From positions 62,001-126,000 of the forward strand of contig BGKB01000099.1 of the NCBI GenBank assembly GCA_003116975.1: 64,000 nucleotides of DNA. Direction: 5' to 3'. The notes beneath the pieces are model-generated. The model was not told the DNA's origin, made no database searches, and was given only the letters and a program-made list of their open reading frames with translations. Below, in pieces: positions 19,208 to 29,739 of this stretch. The position numbers were made by a program, and so were the translations under genes. Source of the DNA: Aurantiochytrium sp. KH105 (Eukaryota > Sar > Bigyra > Thraustochytrida > Thraustochytriidae). The number at the start of each line of letters is the position of its first letter. Within the stretch, counting starts at the first letter, position 1.

Positions 19208-21076
19208 ATGGGCCGCCGCGCGAGCAGCGATGTCGCGGGCCATCCCTCAAACCAGGTGCTGCTGGACTTTCTCACGCGACAGATCGCCTCCACCGAGCTC
19301 AAGGCACCGAGAAAAGGGCTCTTCATGCGCAAGGCCCGCAACTCCCTCGCGCAGCACGACCAGGAACTCCGGACAGAGGATGACATGCGCAAGTTGCACG
19401 GCATCGGAAGTTGGCTCGCGCAACAACTCTTCCGCGAGCGCTGCCGCATTGACGGGACCCTTGGCCTTCAGCGCTCCAATAGCGCCACCTCGGCGTCGAG
19501 TATGCGCGGCCTCAAACGCAAGTCTAGTTTGACTGGCAGCGCTTCCGCGGTCTCTGGATCGCAATCCTCATTATCATCAGGCTTGCTTTCAACATCGATT
19601 ACCGACGGTGACGCAAATGGCGAGATTCCTTTCAAGAAAGACACAGTACCTCATTCCATTCTTCGCGTCCTCTACCTTAATCGTAATGTTGAGGAGCCCA
19701 TGACACTCGACCTGCTTGCAGAGCTTGTGCGCCGTTACCGCGCGGGCCACAAGCTCCCAGTTCCCACCAAAGAGCGCATCTTGACGACGATGCGATGCAA
19801 ATTAGAGGACGAAGGATTGGCGAAGCGTCGCCAACATAACGGAGTCGAGGTCGTCGCCCTCACCGAGGCCGCTCGTAAAAGGGTACGGAGGAGTGAGAAC
19901 TCCACGTTACCGGCAATGTTATCGTCGTCCTCGACTTCTTCGTCATCATCATCATCATCTTCGTCATCTTCGTCATCGTCGTCGTCATCGGCGACGTCGA
20001 ATCGAAGCCAAGCACATCATCTGCCCTATGTGTTGCCTCGTTCGCAAGATCTTGAGGTTCTTGCGGAAAACGAAGGTGATGACGATGATGATGACCTCGC
20101 CGCGATGCTACCTCCCCGCCAAGATAGCACTGAATCAAGAGAGGCTCCGAATGCTATAGACGAAACTCTCAGCTCGTTCACCTTTACGCCCTGCGCGCGC
20201 ACCGCAAACCTACCCGTTCCTCTTGCAGAGCAAAATGAAGAAGCCGACAGACCACACGAGTGGGAGCTCGTCCTCCTCATTGACATGCGAGAGGGTTCAG
20301 GCCGAGACAAAACAATCTTTCAAAGCAAACTTTTCGAGCACGGGGTCAACATTGAAAAACGGGTGCTGTCCTTGGGCGACGCAATGTGGATTGTACGACG
20401 GAAGCTCATGGACGGCAAAACCGAAGAGTACGTGCTCGATTACATTATTGAGCGCAAAGAGGTGTCAGATCTGGGCACTTCGATAAAAGACGGCCGGTAC
20501 TCGGAGCAAAAGTATCGTCTGCAGCGCTGCGGACTCTCGCGCGTCATCTATTTGGTAGAGGGAGAACCATCACATCAATCGATCCTCAAACCACAAGCGC
20601 TGCGGACTGCAATGGCCGAAACCCAGGTTCGAGATGGTTTTACTGTCATGCACGTACTCAACGTTATGGAGACCGTCGAATATCTGTCGCGTATGCACCG
20701 TCTTATAGAGTCGAGTACAGTGGCCACGAGCCAGAACAAATGGAGCGGCCCTGCCCGAGATAGCTGGAGGCGATACGAGAATTTTCATGCTGCAAACGTC
20801 AAGGGGAAGCTGCGGTCGGTCAATGAGATCTTTGGCGCCCAGCTTAAGCAAATCAAAGGCTTTAGCGGCATGCGCGCAGCAGCCATTTTGGAAAAGTATC
20901 CGACACCACGGTCACTTCTCGAGCTTTTCGATGAAGGCCTCAAGAATGTCCCCGAGGAATACAAGCAGTCATTTTTTCAAAACATGGAGATTCCTGGCCA
21001 ACTGCAGAATCTTGGCCCCGTTGCGTCTACCAATCTCTTTCATGTCTTTAATCATCGCATTGGCTCAAATCGCTAG
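19208..21076 (+). CDS. MUS81: crossover-junction endonuclease MUS81
   Basis: Catalytic subunit of the structure-selective MUS81-EME1-type nuclease that cuts stalled forks and recombination intermediates. The 622-residue protein has an N-terminal helix-hairpin-helix region (~10-80, LHGIGSWLA). A winged-helix domain spans about 140-225 (PFKKDTVPHSILRVLYL). A polyserine stretch (~238-262) and an acidic linker follow. The XPF-type nuclease domain (~350-500) has LLIDMRE, the GDAMWI motif and the catalytic IERKEVSDL at 414-422 (ERKxxxD intact). A C-terminal HhH region (~535-600) ends the protein. All key metal-binding residues are present. It starts at ATG 19208 and converges with SMC6. No EME1 partner is seen in this window. 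Confidence 0.96.
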   Translation: MGRRASSDVAGHPSNQVLLDFLTRQIASTELKAPRKGLFMRKARNSLAQHDQELRTEDDMRKLHGIGSWLAQQLFRERCRIDGTLGLQRSNSATSASSMRGLKRKSSLTGSASAVSGSQSSLSSGLLSTSITDGDANGEIPFKKDTVPHSILRVLYLNRNVEEPMTLDLLAELVRRYRAGHKLPVPTKERILTTMRCKLEDEGLAKRRQHNGVEVVALTEAARKRVRRSENSTLPAMLSSSSTSSSSSSSSSSSSSSSSSSATSNRSQAHHLPYVLPRSQDLEVLAENEGDDDDDDLAAMLPPRQDSTESREAPNAIDETLSSFTFTPCARTANLPVPLAEQNEEADRPHEWELVLLIDMREGSGRDKTIFQSKLFEHGVNIEKRVLSLGDAMWIVRRKLMDGKTEEYVLDYIIERKEVSDLGTSIKDGRYSEQKYRLQRCGLSRVIYLVEGEPSHQSILKPQALRTAMAETQVRDGFTVMHVLNVMETVEYLSRMHRLIESSTVATSQNKWSGPARDSWRRYENFHAANVKGKLRSVNEIFGAQLKQIKGFSGMRAAAILEKYPTPRSLLELFDEGLKNVPEEYKQSFFQNMEIPGQLQNLGPVASTNLFHVFNHRIGSNR

Positions 21077-21413
21077 GTCTCTCTTCTTGCGTCCACACTA
21101 GCTAAGGAAAAAAGAGAAGAAATCGAGGCGTAGAAGAGAAAGAGATCGAGAAAGAGCGTCTCAAAAAAGGTTTGTTCTCAGAAGCTAGGCTTGTTCATGT
21201 CAACCGCAGCCGTGTTGTACGAGATAGACGAAAGAGAAAGAGGCGGAAATCAACGAAAGGAAAGACAATTTGCTAGTCAAAACAAGACAACGAACAAAAC
21301 TTTGGATTATTCTTTTCTTTTCTTTTGTTTCCTTTTTGGAGGGAAAAGCAGGCAGGTGTTGGAGGAAGGGTATATCATCCATTGGGATGGCGGGTTGAAG
21401 TGAACGCTGCTGC
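21077..21413. other. convergent 3' spacer MUS81/SMC6
   Basis: Purine-rich tracts and a TTCTTTTCTTTTCTTTTG stretch; nothing gene-like. Confidence 0.6.
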
Positions 21414-24400
21414 TTATGAGAGGGTGGTCTGCTGCGCGCGACCAAAGTCGCTCTCGGGAGGACGCATTCGGATCTTGTGCACATCGGGCGCACCGGCGAC
21501 AGACGAAACGTCGTGCGGCGTAATAAGGATGAACTGGCACTTGTTCGTGAGCTTGGACGGCTTTCGTGCCGCATCGACAATGAGCTCGAGCGAGAGCTTG
21601 CGGTTATCCTGGTCCATAAAAACATCAAACTCGTCCATGACGCGCCACGGCGACTTCATAACAGACCCTAGCGCCATGAGGAAGGCAAGCGAGGTGAATG
21701 ACGATTCGCCACCGGAGAGCTGACCAGCATCCTTGACCTCTTGGCTCGCCTGCGTCTGTGACATTTGCGAGTCCCCTGACTTGGCCCAGGTAAAATTGAG
21801 CGTCCCGTTTTCCTGGTCAATGTTCACGCTGCCGGAGTGATTACGATACGAGAGGTTTGACTCGAAGATCTTTTGCATGCGCTCCTCAACAAAAGAGCGC
21901 AAATCCAGCGTTTTTTTGACGCGGAGCCGATTCGATTTCTTGAAACGGCCCAAAATGTCGAGATGATACTTGATCTTGGCCTTCTCCGCCTTCTTGTCCT
22001 GCTTTAGACGGTCATATTTGCCCATGAGGCGCTCTTTAATGACTGCAACAGAATCTCCACCGTACTGCTCTTCGAACTGTTGGCGATCCTGGTGCAAGGC
22101 CTTCTGGCTGGCCTCGATAGCGGCCTTGACTTCCGCTTCGTCCTTGTTGGTCACGTCGATTTCCTCTCCATTCGTGAACTGCAAGGCGGCAGTGCGAGCC
22201 CTCTTGAGCGCCGTGTCGAGTAAATCGAACTCCTCCTTCTTCACTTTCTCGCGTTCCTCCCACTTTTTAAGGGATTCCTGTGCGCGTTGAAGTTTCACCA
22301 CATCTTGTTCGGAAGTCATTCGCACGCGTTTGAGCTCTCTATGACTTTCCTCCAGAGCTTCGCGCTTGAGCTCTTCTTGCTTTTTGAGCTGCGCGCATTG
22401 AGCCTTGAGAGGTTCCATCTCGCTCTCGAGGTCTGCGCGATCGCCTTCCAAGCGACGGAGACTCTCTCGCTTCTCCGCAATGTCAGCTTCCAAGTTCTCC
22501 ATCATCTGCGTCAGGCTATCCCGCTTGATGTTGATGCTATCGTCGTTTGTGACGTCTGCCTCAGCGCGATCGAGTCGGCTGTTCAAGTCCTCGATTTGGG
22601 ACTCGAGGGCGTCCTTGCGTCTACGGCAGTGGTTGAACTCTTGCCGCAACTGTGCAAAATGCTCCTCTTGCTTCTTGATCGCACGCATGGTCTGCGCGAC
22701 TTGGTTTTCGAGGGCTCTGATGTCGCCGCTGACAATCCTCATTGACTCGCGCGCCTCGTTCTGGAACTCGCGGGTGTCATTCACGAAGAAGGGAGGCCAG
22801 TTACGATTCTGCGGCCCAGACTGCTTGTAGTGACTGCCGCTCTTGCGCACCTGGTAGCAGTTGGCGTGCGTGTCATATAGGCGGTTGAGGCCCTGAGGTT
22901 GATCTTCAAAGGCGACCTGGGTTGCCTTTGTGCTCGATTCGCACAGTCCGCAACTCTCAATCTGTGCACTATCCACGAGTGCGTTGTACACGTTAGGATC
23001 CTGGATCTCGAGCACATCCTCAAAACTGAAGACGCCTTCGATGTTGCTACGGAAGCGTCGACCCTCTGGGATTGAGTGACGCGCGTCCTGGAACTTCATA
23101 ATGACTGTTTGCGGACACTGAATGCGCGCTTGACTGCAAAGATCCTTCATGATCAGATAGTCGCTGTTTTTCGCCACCACAAAGTTGCGGAGGGTATTGC
23201 GGAGGTGATGCTCCACAGGGATACGCCACCGCTGGTCCTTGAGCTTGCAGCCGAGCCCAATGTGCACGGGCATTCGTGAAAAACGGTCCTTGTTACGCTC
23301 CAAAAGGTTGAGTACATGCGGCAAATCCTTGCCAAATGCCATTTTGGGATCCTGTGCGGAGTCCTTGAGCGACCGGAGGTTCTGCTCGAGCTGGGAGTGC
23401 TCCCGATTTTTGTCGCTGAGCTGCTGCTGCAGGTCGCGGAGCCTTTCTTCATCGTTGTCCTCGCTGACATGTCGATTGCTCATATGTTGCTGCGCAATCT
23501 CGGCGCGAGAAGCAAGCTCTTCACGGTCCTTGGTCTTTTCGTCGATTTCTTCGCGCAAACGTTGCGCTTCCTTGAACTTTTGCTCATTGCGCGACTGGGC
23601 GTCGCGAGCGAGGTTAGCGCGCTCCTTGTCTTTCTTTTTGTGGTCATCTTCGAGATGCTGGATCAATCGTTTGCCAGTCGTAAGCTGCTTAGAGATCGCT
23701 CTTTGCTTCTTGCCTAGTTCCACAAGCGTCGCTTCAGTTCGCTTCACTTTGTCTTCTTGAGCCACCAGATCTTGCTGCTTTTGCTCGACGTCAGCGCGGA
23801 AACTTTCGTAGCCTGCTTCGGCTTCGTCGACACGCTGCTGATAGGTCTCCATATCTTTCCTCTTCGCCTCGGTCTTGCTGTGCAACCGCTCGTACTCCTG
23901 TTCTGCCACCTTGCACTTGTCCTGTTGGCGTTGCGCCTTGATCCAAACAATCTCGTTTTTGGCTTGCTTGAGATTTTGCTCGTGGTTCTCCAGACCATCA
24001 ACTTGTTGTATTTCCTTTTTGACCACTTGAAGCTTGTCTTCGAATATGGTGAAGTTCTTCTTCCGCTCCTCGAGGGCGGCCTTGGCTCGAGCGCGCTCAT
24101 GCTCCTCCTTTAAGAAGAGGTGCTCGAGTGCTTCGAGATTGGTTGCGCGCATGAAAACGTTGTACTTGTCTTTGGCCGACCCACGCAGAAAAGTCTTGCT
24201 CGTCTCCTGGTCCAGGATGCACGAGGGATTGTCCACAAAGGTGTTGAAACGGCTCACCATGTCGTCCACGGTGCGGCGTTGCGTGGATACGCACTTTTTC
24301 GTTTTGGCGTTCAAAATGCGAAAAGAAGAAGTCCCACTCGGCTTGAGCACGCGCTCGATGCGAATGACCGGGCCGTACAAGTCAGGCTTATACGCGGTAG

Positions 24401-24914
24401 GGCCTTCATTGAGGAGTTCCACGGCCACAATGGCGTCGGCATTGCTTCCGTGGCGAATGAGGTTCGAGAGCTTGCTGCCGCGCTTGGTGTTCCGTGCGCT
24501 CAGTCCGAGGCAGATCTGGAGGGCAGCTACAATTGCCGATTTGCCTGATCCGTTCTGACCGGTGATGAAGTTGATGTGGCGCCCGAGGTTCACCTCGAGT
24601 CTTCGATGGCACATAAAGTTTGTGCACTCGATTTTCTTGACCTTGCCGCACTCATCGGCCTTGTCAAGTTCGTCGCGCCCATCATCTTCGTCGTCATCTT
24701 CATCGTCGTCGCTGTCGTCAGCGCCTGCGGCGTGAACGTCTGCCTGATGCTCGCGCCGCAACGCCTTGTTACTCGAGAGGCCATCCTCCTCATCGCCCTC
24801 GGCGTCGTCACTGTCAATCATGCCGCTTTCCTCCTTGTCGTCCTCATGATCGTCGGCGTCCTCGAGATCCGCGGAATCTGCGTCGCCTCCGCGGCGTCGC
24901 TTTTGCGCGCTCAT
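21414..24914 (-). CDS. SMC6: structural maintenance of chromosomes protein 6
   Basis: ATPase subunit of the SMC5/6 complex, which acts in DNA repair and recombination control. The 1166-residue protein has an acidic N-terminal tail (~1-90), then the ABC head start KIECTNFMCHRRLEV with Walker A GQNGSGKS at 119-126. The first coiled coil runs from about 290 to 510, the hinge from about 530 to 700 and the second coil from about 710 to 960. The C-terminal head has signature LSGGESS (1066-1072) and Walker B VMDEFDVFMD (from 1092). The FMCH and DEFDVFMD forms distinguish SMC6 from SMC1-5. Single exon, ATG 24914. It is head-to-head with RAD21 and tail-to-tail with MUS81. Confidence 0.97.
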   Translation of the reverse strand: MSAQKRRRGGDADSADLEDADDHEDDKEESGMIDSDDAEGDEEDGLSSNKALRREHQADVHAAGADDSDDDEDDDEDDGRDELDKADECGKVKKIECTNFMCHRRLEVNLGRHINFITGQNGSGKSAIVAALQICLGLSARNTKRGSKLSNLIRHGSNADAIVAVELLNEGPTAYKPDLYGPVIRIERVLKPSGTSSFRILNAKTKKCVSTQRRTVDDMVSRFNTFVDNPSCILDQETSKTFLRGSAKDKYNVFMRATNLEALEHLFLKEEHERARAKAALEERKKNFTIFEDKLQVVKKEIQQVDGLENHEQNLKQAKNEIVWIKAQRQQDKCKVAEQEYERLHSKTEAKRKDMETYQQRVDEAEAGYESFRADVEQKQQDLVAQEDKVKRTEATLVELGKKQRAISKQLTTGKRLIQHLEDDHKKKDKERANLARDAQSRNEQKFKEAQRLREEIDEKTKDREELASRAEIAQQHMSNRHVSEDNDEERLRDLQQQLSDKNREHSQLEQNLRSLKDSAQDPKMAFGKDLPHVLNLLERNKDRFSRMPVHIGLGCKLKDQRWRIPVEHHLRNTLRNFVVAKNSDYLIMKDLCSQARIQCPQTVIMKFQDARHSIPEGRRFRSNIEGVFSFEDVLEIQDPNVYNALVDSAQIESCGLCESSTKATQVAFEDQPQGLNRLYDTHANCYQVRKSGSHYKQSGPQNRNWPPFFVNDTREFQNEARESMRIVSGDIRALENQVAQTMRAIKKQEEHFAQLRQEFNHCRRRKDALESQIEDLNSRLDRAEADVTNDDSINIKRDSLTQMMENLEADIAEKRESLRRLEGDRADLESEMEPLKAQCAQLKKQEELKREALEESHRELKRVRMTSEQDVVKLQRAQESLKKWEEREKVKKEEFDLLDTALKRARTAALQFTNGEEIDVTNKDEAEVKAAIEASQKALHQDRQQFEEQYGGDSVAVIKERLMGKYDRLKQDKKAEKAKIKYHLDILGRFKKSNRLRVKKTLDLRSFVEERMQKIFESNLSYRNHSGSVNIDQENGTLNFTWAKSGDSQMSQTQASQEVKDAGQLSGGESSFTSLAFLMALGSVMKSPWRVMDEFDVFMDQDNRKLSLELIVDAARKPSKLTNKCQFILITPHDVSSVAGAPDVHKIRMRPPESDFGRAQQTTLS

Positions 24915-25143
24915 TTCGTCCTGTGTCTCCGCGCGTGTAGCGTAGGTCGGGTCTCACGCCTCCGTCGTGCACGTCGCGTAGCGCGGTAGACGTGGACGTA
25001 GTTTTGCAGGTTGCGCTCGCGATCAAGATCAGCCCACGCGAGTCGAAGAAAGAGGTCTGCACAGCACGCCTCGAGCTCTGCTCCACCAGCCCTGCCCCCG
25101 CGCGGCCGGCGTTCTTGCGAGCGCGAGGCCACGATCCCGCGCC

Positions 25144-25180
25144 GCTCTCGCTCCCGCTCCCGCTCCCGCTCTCGCTCGCT
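25144..25180. repeat. (CGCTCC)n imperfect hexanucleotide repeat
   Basis: CTCCCG/CTCTCG units in the SMC6-RAD21 spacer. Confidence 0.9.
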
Positions 25181-25565
25181 TTGCCTTTCTGCCCACTTGG
25201 CTTTTTCCCCTTTTGTCGCGCGGTCGTTAGGATTTGTTCCACTTGCGAGCCGCCCATTCTGAACTTGTGCGCTCCTCTTCCGCCACTGTAGGCCGCCCCG
25301 CGCAAGTGCCGCATCCGCCCGCGCGCTCGCGGAACGCAAAGGGGCCTAAAGAAAGAGGCCCAAATGGCGGTTAGGCGATGGCGGCCGCGGGAAAAATTCA
25401 AATCGCGGCTTCCTTTTCTTTCCTTTCCTTTCCCTCTATTTGTTCGAAGCTGGGCAGTCCAAGTCAAAGCAAAAGGACAAAAAGCAGGAGGGGAGGGGAG
25501 GGAAAGGGAGACGCCGATCGCGAGCGCGCCGCTCGCGCTGCCGGGCCGCTGCGCGCGGAAACGTC

Positions 25566-25610
25566 TCGCCGCCCCGCCGCCGCCGCCGCCACTGCCGCTG
25601 CCGCTGCCGC
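25566..25610. repeat. GCC/GCTGCC-rich repeat
   Basis: Runs of GCC followed by ACTGCCGCTGCCGCTGCC in the RAD21 leader side of the spacer. Confidence 0.9.
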
Positions 25611-25797
25611 CCGCGCGCGCGCGTCCGGACGCGCGGTTTTTGAGAATTGAGAGATTGAGCGATTGAGACCGCGGCCGGAAGGAACGCGCTCGACAGCCTG
25701 CGTCGCGGGAGAGACGGACGTACGCGACGTGCGCGGAGAAAGAAGGGAGGAAAAGGAAGAGGAGAAAAGACTCGCAGCGGCGAGAATCTAAGGCAAA

Positions 25798-28156
25798 ATG
25801 TTCTACTCCGACATTATTCTCGCGAAGAAGGGCCCTCTTGGGAAGATCTGGCTGGCTGCACACTGGGACAAGAAGATCTCCAAGGCGCAGGTGTTCCAAA
25901 CTGACATTGAGCGCTCCGCACGTAAGTTGATTAGGGACGACGAGAGAAAATCTGAGATGGGAAACCAACCAATCTGACGGGGACGATTTTTTTTTGAAAT
26001 AATGTGTGTAAAATGTAGTGTCCATCAAAGGGATGGGCGTTCCGCTAGCCCTGCGGCTGTCTGGCCACCTGTTGCTCGGTCTGGTTCGCATCTACCAACG
26101 CAAGGTCAAATACCTTTTCACAGACTGCAGCGAGGCCATGGTCAAGATCAGAATGGCCTTTCGACCCGGCGTCGTAGATCTGCCGTACGAGGCCGCCGCG
26201 CAGCAGCAAACAGGAACGGGAAATATGACGATTGCAGAATTCGAGATGATCCACGACAGCACCGACTTCGAAGGCGTCGAGCCCCAGCTGGATGAGTGGA
26301 TGCAAACAAATCTACCTGCCGAGAATGTCTCGCGCAATGTTGACATCACCTTGGAAATTACGCCACGCGCGAACTTGCGCGGGTCCCGGGGGTCCCGCAG
26401 TTCTCAGGGTAGCGTTGGACCGCACGATGTGGACAGTGATGACGAAGAGGATGAGCCAGCAGAGTGGACACCCTTCGACTTTGAAATAGGCGAAGGTGGC
26501 GTCGGCGGTGACGACAGCAGCGCCTTTGACTCGAAAAACTCTTCTCACGGCGTGGAAATCGGCCGTGACGCCGAGCCTGAGGGCCGCGATAGCATCGCCA
26601 AATTGGACTCCCCGGGTGGTTCACTCTCCAAGGGCCCCGCCGCAGACAACGAAGGAAAGAAGGACGTCAACGATGCTCTCAATGTTCCTTTGGATACCTC
26701 CTCGATTGCTTCCGTTGAGGCCAAACAAGCAGCATCCCCTGGTGCAGGCCTAACGCCAAGTCGTGAGGACAAGCCGCCAGCAGATTTGAAGGTGAACGTT
26801 GGCTACGAGAGCGACGACGCAGATATGCCCTTGGTGCCTGACGATAGTGACAGGGAAGAAGACAAAGAAGAACCAGCCGTGTCTCCGTCGTCTCATGCTG
26901 CAAAAGAGAGTGCCCCTCTCGCCGTGGAAACCGTAGCAGTGACTGAAGAGACCGTGGACACTGAGGCCGACGTCGCGAAGGCACGCAAAACAAAGAAGCG
27001 TAAGAAGCGCGTAGCAAAGGCTGGAAACGACGACGACGAGGAGGCTGGGGCCCGCGACAATCGACGAAAGCGCCGGCGTGCTGGTGTCCTGGAAAAGAAA
27101 ATGGTTCTCGACGACGACGAACTTCGCGTTGAGGATGAGGAGCACACGCAACCCCGCGTCCTCAGTCGGCGAAGACTCGCCGTCCGCGCGTTGGAAGAGC
27201 AAGGCATCCTTGCCACTCGTCTCCTCTTTCGGGAGGAACCCACAAATCTGGAAGCTGCTCTTTCCCTTTGGACTGTCGCGGGGCTTTCGGATGAAATCGC
27301 CGCCTCTCTCGCGGCGCAGACGCAACGAGAGCTGCCGTACCCCGCTCGCGAACGACGCAAGTCCCGGGGTGGCAAATCGTCAACTGATGGGGAAGAGAAA
27401 GACGGTGACGACGACGATGATGATGATGATCACTCGATGGAGGAAGACGAAGAGACGGAGCGCGCGCGGCGTGCCTCGGCGTCAGGCGCGAGCGATGACA
27501 TGATCGTCGACATTGCCGAGGAAGAAGGCCCTCTCTTTGAAAGGCGCGCAAGTCACCGTCAGAGCCGTCGTATCTCGACGGTTCGAGCGCCCACATTGAA
27601 AGACGATGGCGGCGGCGGCGAGGCAAGCACTGCAGCCAGTACCGGCGGCCTCGAATTTGGTGTTGGTGGAAGCGCTTCGGTGCCTGAGACAGGGTCAGTT
27701 GACCGTGCCTCCATCAAAGGGCCTGGTACTGAGTCTGAACCAAACGACATGCCCCAGATTGACATTGAAGACGAGCCTATGCCCATGCCATTTTCGGACG
27801 AGGCCAGTGACTCAGGGAATAAGGATGATGCTGACAAATCTTCAGACGAAGAGTCAGAGGAAGAGTCCGATGGGGATGCAAGCAATGTTGAGGAGCCGAC
27901 CAGTGACTCCAAATGGCACAAGCGCACGGCCAACATGCTGCGCTTGTGCCGTACCGTCCTCGATGATCGCGACACCATCACTTACCAGTTCCTGGCCAAA
28001 AACAAGAACAAGCGTACCGTTGCCGGTTGCTTCTTTGAGATTTTGCAGCTCAAGACGTGGGATCGCATTGATCTCGCTCAAGACGAGCCTTACGGTCTCA
28101 TTCAAATCGGACGCGGCCCCAAGTTTGATGACCCGATCCCTTCCACCACACAGTGA
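25798..28156 (+). CDS. RAD21: cohesin kleisin subunit RAD21/SCC1, one intron
   Basis: Kleisin closing the SMC1-SMC3 ring. Exons are 25798-25921 and 26019-28156; the 97-bp intron opens GTAAGT and ends TAG. The splice joins a split codon and restores the RAD21 N-terminus: [20 protein letters not shown] in exon 1, then [20 protein letters not shown] and [12 protein letters not shown] in exon 2. The reading frame is exact at 753 residues. The middle is acidic and disordered with an NLS-like KKRKKRVAK. The C-terminal winged helix that binds the SMC1 head ([21 protein letters not shown], then ILQLKTW) is at about 680-745. RAD21 is favoured over REC8 by the N-terminal match. Confidence 0.95.
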
Positions 28157-28471
28157 TGACGACGACGACGATAATGATGATGAAGACCTCTTCTCTCCCT
28201 CTCACCAGGGAGCACACACATTGACAGGTTGCGAAAGTGCATCATGCCGGTCGGATGCTGGTCTCGTTCCTTCTTTTTCATCTTTCTCTTTCTTGTGTTC
28301 CATGCCAAACAAACTAAAAGCAAATTTCAATTGGATTCCTTGCCGTGGCGATCTCCATTGGGCTGGGCAACTTCCTTTCCAAATAGCGCAAACGTTCGCC
28401 GAAAGTTCTTGTCCATCAGCAGCTGTACAGCTTGCAGGTGGTACATGGCTTCCCTGCACGCCTACCCGCCC

Positions 28472-28506
28472 GCCTGCCTGCCTGCCTGCTTGCTTGCTTG
28501 CCTGCC
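28472..28506. repeat. (CCTG/CTTG)n repeat
   Basis: About nine tetranucleotide units with C/T variation. Confidence 0.9.
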
Positions 28507-28779
28507 ATGACTGCGCACGTCCTCGATCATGTGGCTTTGGCACTCCATCTTGGTCGACTCGCCACGACGGAATGGACAGTGCTTGCTTGCCGCCTTGTCT
28601 AGCTAGACTAACCTAAGTAGGATGCCGATGCCGGTAATCCGCGGTGACGGCGACCCAGAAAGTTCGTGATCGCGGATCGCAGAGGAGTCAAGTCACGCGT
28701 TCGACCCGGTGGGAGCAGGCTCGGGCGGCAGCAGACGAAGCAGCAGACGAGCATCGACGGCGCCGCGCGCAGGACCCAG

Positions 28780-28830
28780 CGAGCGAGAGAGCGAGAGCGA
28801 GAGAGCGAGAGAGCGAGCGAGCGAGCGAGC
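28780..28830. repeat. GAGC/GAGAGC repeat
   Basis: Purine-rich GAGC/GAGA units ending 33 bases before the ATG of the next gene, so probably part of its 5' leader. Confidence 0.9.
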
Positions 28831-28863
28831 GGAGGCAGCGAGGCGTCGCGAGGGCCGGGCACG

Positions 28864-29739
28864 ATGATGGAGGACCACGACGAGAGCGTGGTGGCCGAGG
28901 CCGTGCCACCGCCGGCGGCGGTGAGCGACGCCCGCGCGGACGAGGCGACGGGCGAGAGGCTGCTGCTCCCCGAGGAAGAGCTGGGCGCGAACTCCGCGCA
29001 AAAGAGCGCCTCGGCAGGCCTGGCGGGCAGCAGCAGCAGCAGCAGCAACAGCGGCGCCGAGGCGCAGAGCGCCAAGCCTTCGTCGGCGACAGGCCCGGCG
29101 CTCCGCGTGAGCAAGGCTGGCGCGCTGACCGGAACCGCGGTAGACGACGTGGCAGACGGAATGTCCCGCTCGCAGCTCGATGACTACTACTCGAGCAACG
29201 CTGGCGCGACAAGCTTCGATGAGGAGGACGACGAAAGCTTCCAGCAGCGCACAGGCCTCGACGGCGCCATCCCCGTGGACAAGCTCAAGAACGGCGCGGC
29301 CACCGCGTTTTCCTTTTTGCAATGGGGCGTGTCCAAGGTCTCGGAGCAGGCCAAGGAGGTCCATGGTCGTCTCAACGAGAATGAAAATTATCGCCAGGCC
29401 AGCGAACGCATGGGTAGCTTGTATGAAGAGCGCGTCAGACCTGGTGTCGAGGTGGTGCGCGAAGGTGCTAGCAGCATGTACGAAAAGGCCAGGCCTACTG
29501 TCGACAACCTCGCAGAGCGTGCGAAGCCTGTTCTCGAGGAAGGCTGGACCGTTACCAAGGAAAAGGTGGGTCAGCTCGGCGAGGCTTGCAGACCGGGAAT
29601 GGACCGTGCCGCTGAGTCGACGCGCGAGGCTTTCGAGCGCGTCAAGGCTTCTGCGAACGGTGGTGTCGCCAAGAGCGATGATGCCGCTTCGAAAAAGAAG
29701 GACGACGACGATGGCGAGTCGCCTTTTACTCAGATCTGA
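28864..29739 (+). CDS. small acidic protein with amphipathic-helix repeats
   Basis: A 291-residue protein, family not recognised. The N-terminal half is Ala/Glu/Ser-rich and disordered with a serine run. Residues ~145-260 hold consecutive amphipathic segments with a roughly 11-residue rhythm (ERVRPGVEVVREG, EKARPTVDNLAER, AKPVLEEGWTVTKEKVG, CRPGMDRAAESTREAFERV). The R/K-P-x-V/L-x motif recurs about every 18-20 residues. This pattern is typical of helices that lie on lipid surfaces (apolipoprotein, perilipin or LEA-like). The tail is Lys/Asp-rich. There is no signal peptide or TM segment. I chose ATG 28864; the open frame upstream runs through repeat leader. Lipid binding is inference. Confidence 0.7.
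   Translation: MMEDHDESVVAEAVPPPAAVSDARADEATGERLLLPEEELGANSAQKSASAGLAGSSSSSSNSGAEAQSAKPSSATGPALRVSKAGALTGTAVDDVADGMSRSQLDDYYSSNAGATSFDEEDDESFQQRTGLDGAIPVDKLKNGAATAFSFLQWGVSKVSEQAKEVHGRLNENENYRQASERMGSLYEERVRPGVEVVREGASSMYEKARPTVDNLAERAKPVLEEGWTVTKEKVGQLGEACRPGMDRAAESTREAFERVKASANGGVAKSDDAASKKKDDDDGESPFTQI

Larger units (their letters stand above)
24915..25797. promoter_or_regulatory. shared divergent promoter region SMC6/RAD21
   Basis: An 883-bp GC-rich spacer between head-to-head genes. It contains (CTCCCG)n at 25144-25180, TTTCCTTTCC tracts near 25410-25440 and GCC-rich repeats at 25566-25610. Both transcription starts should be inside. No long coding frame is convincing. Confidence 0.6.
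28157..28863. other. intergenic region/leader with simple repeats
   Basis: 700 bp with a CCTG/CTTG tetranucleotide repeat and a GAGC-rich tract just before the next start codon. No gene supported. Confidence 0.55.
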
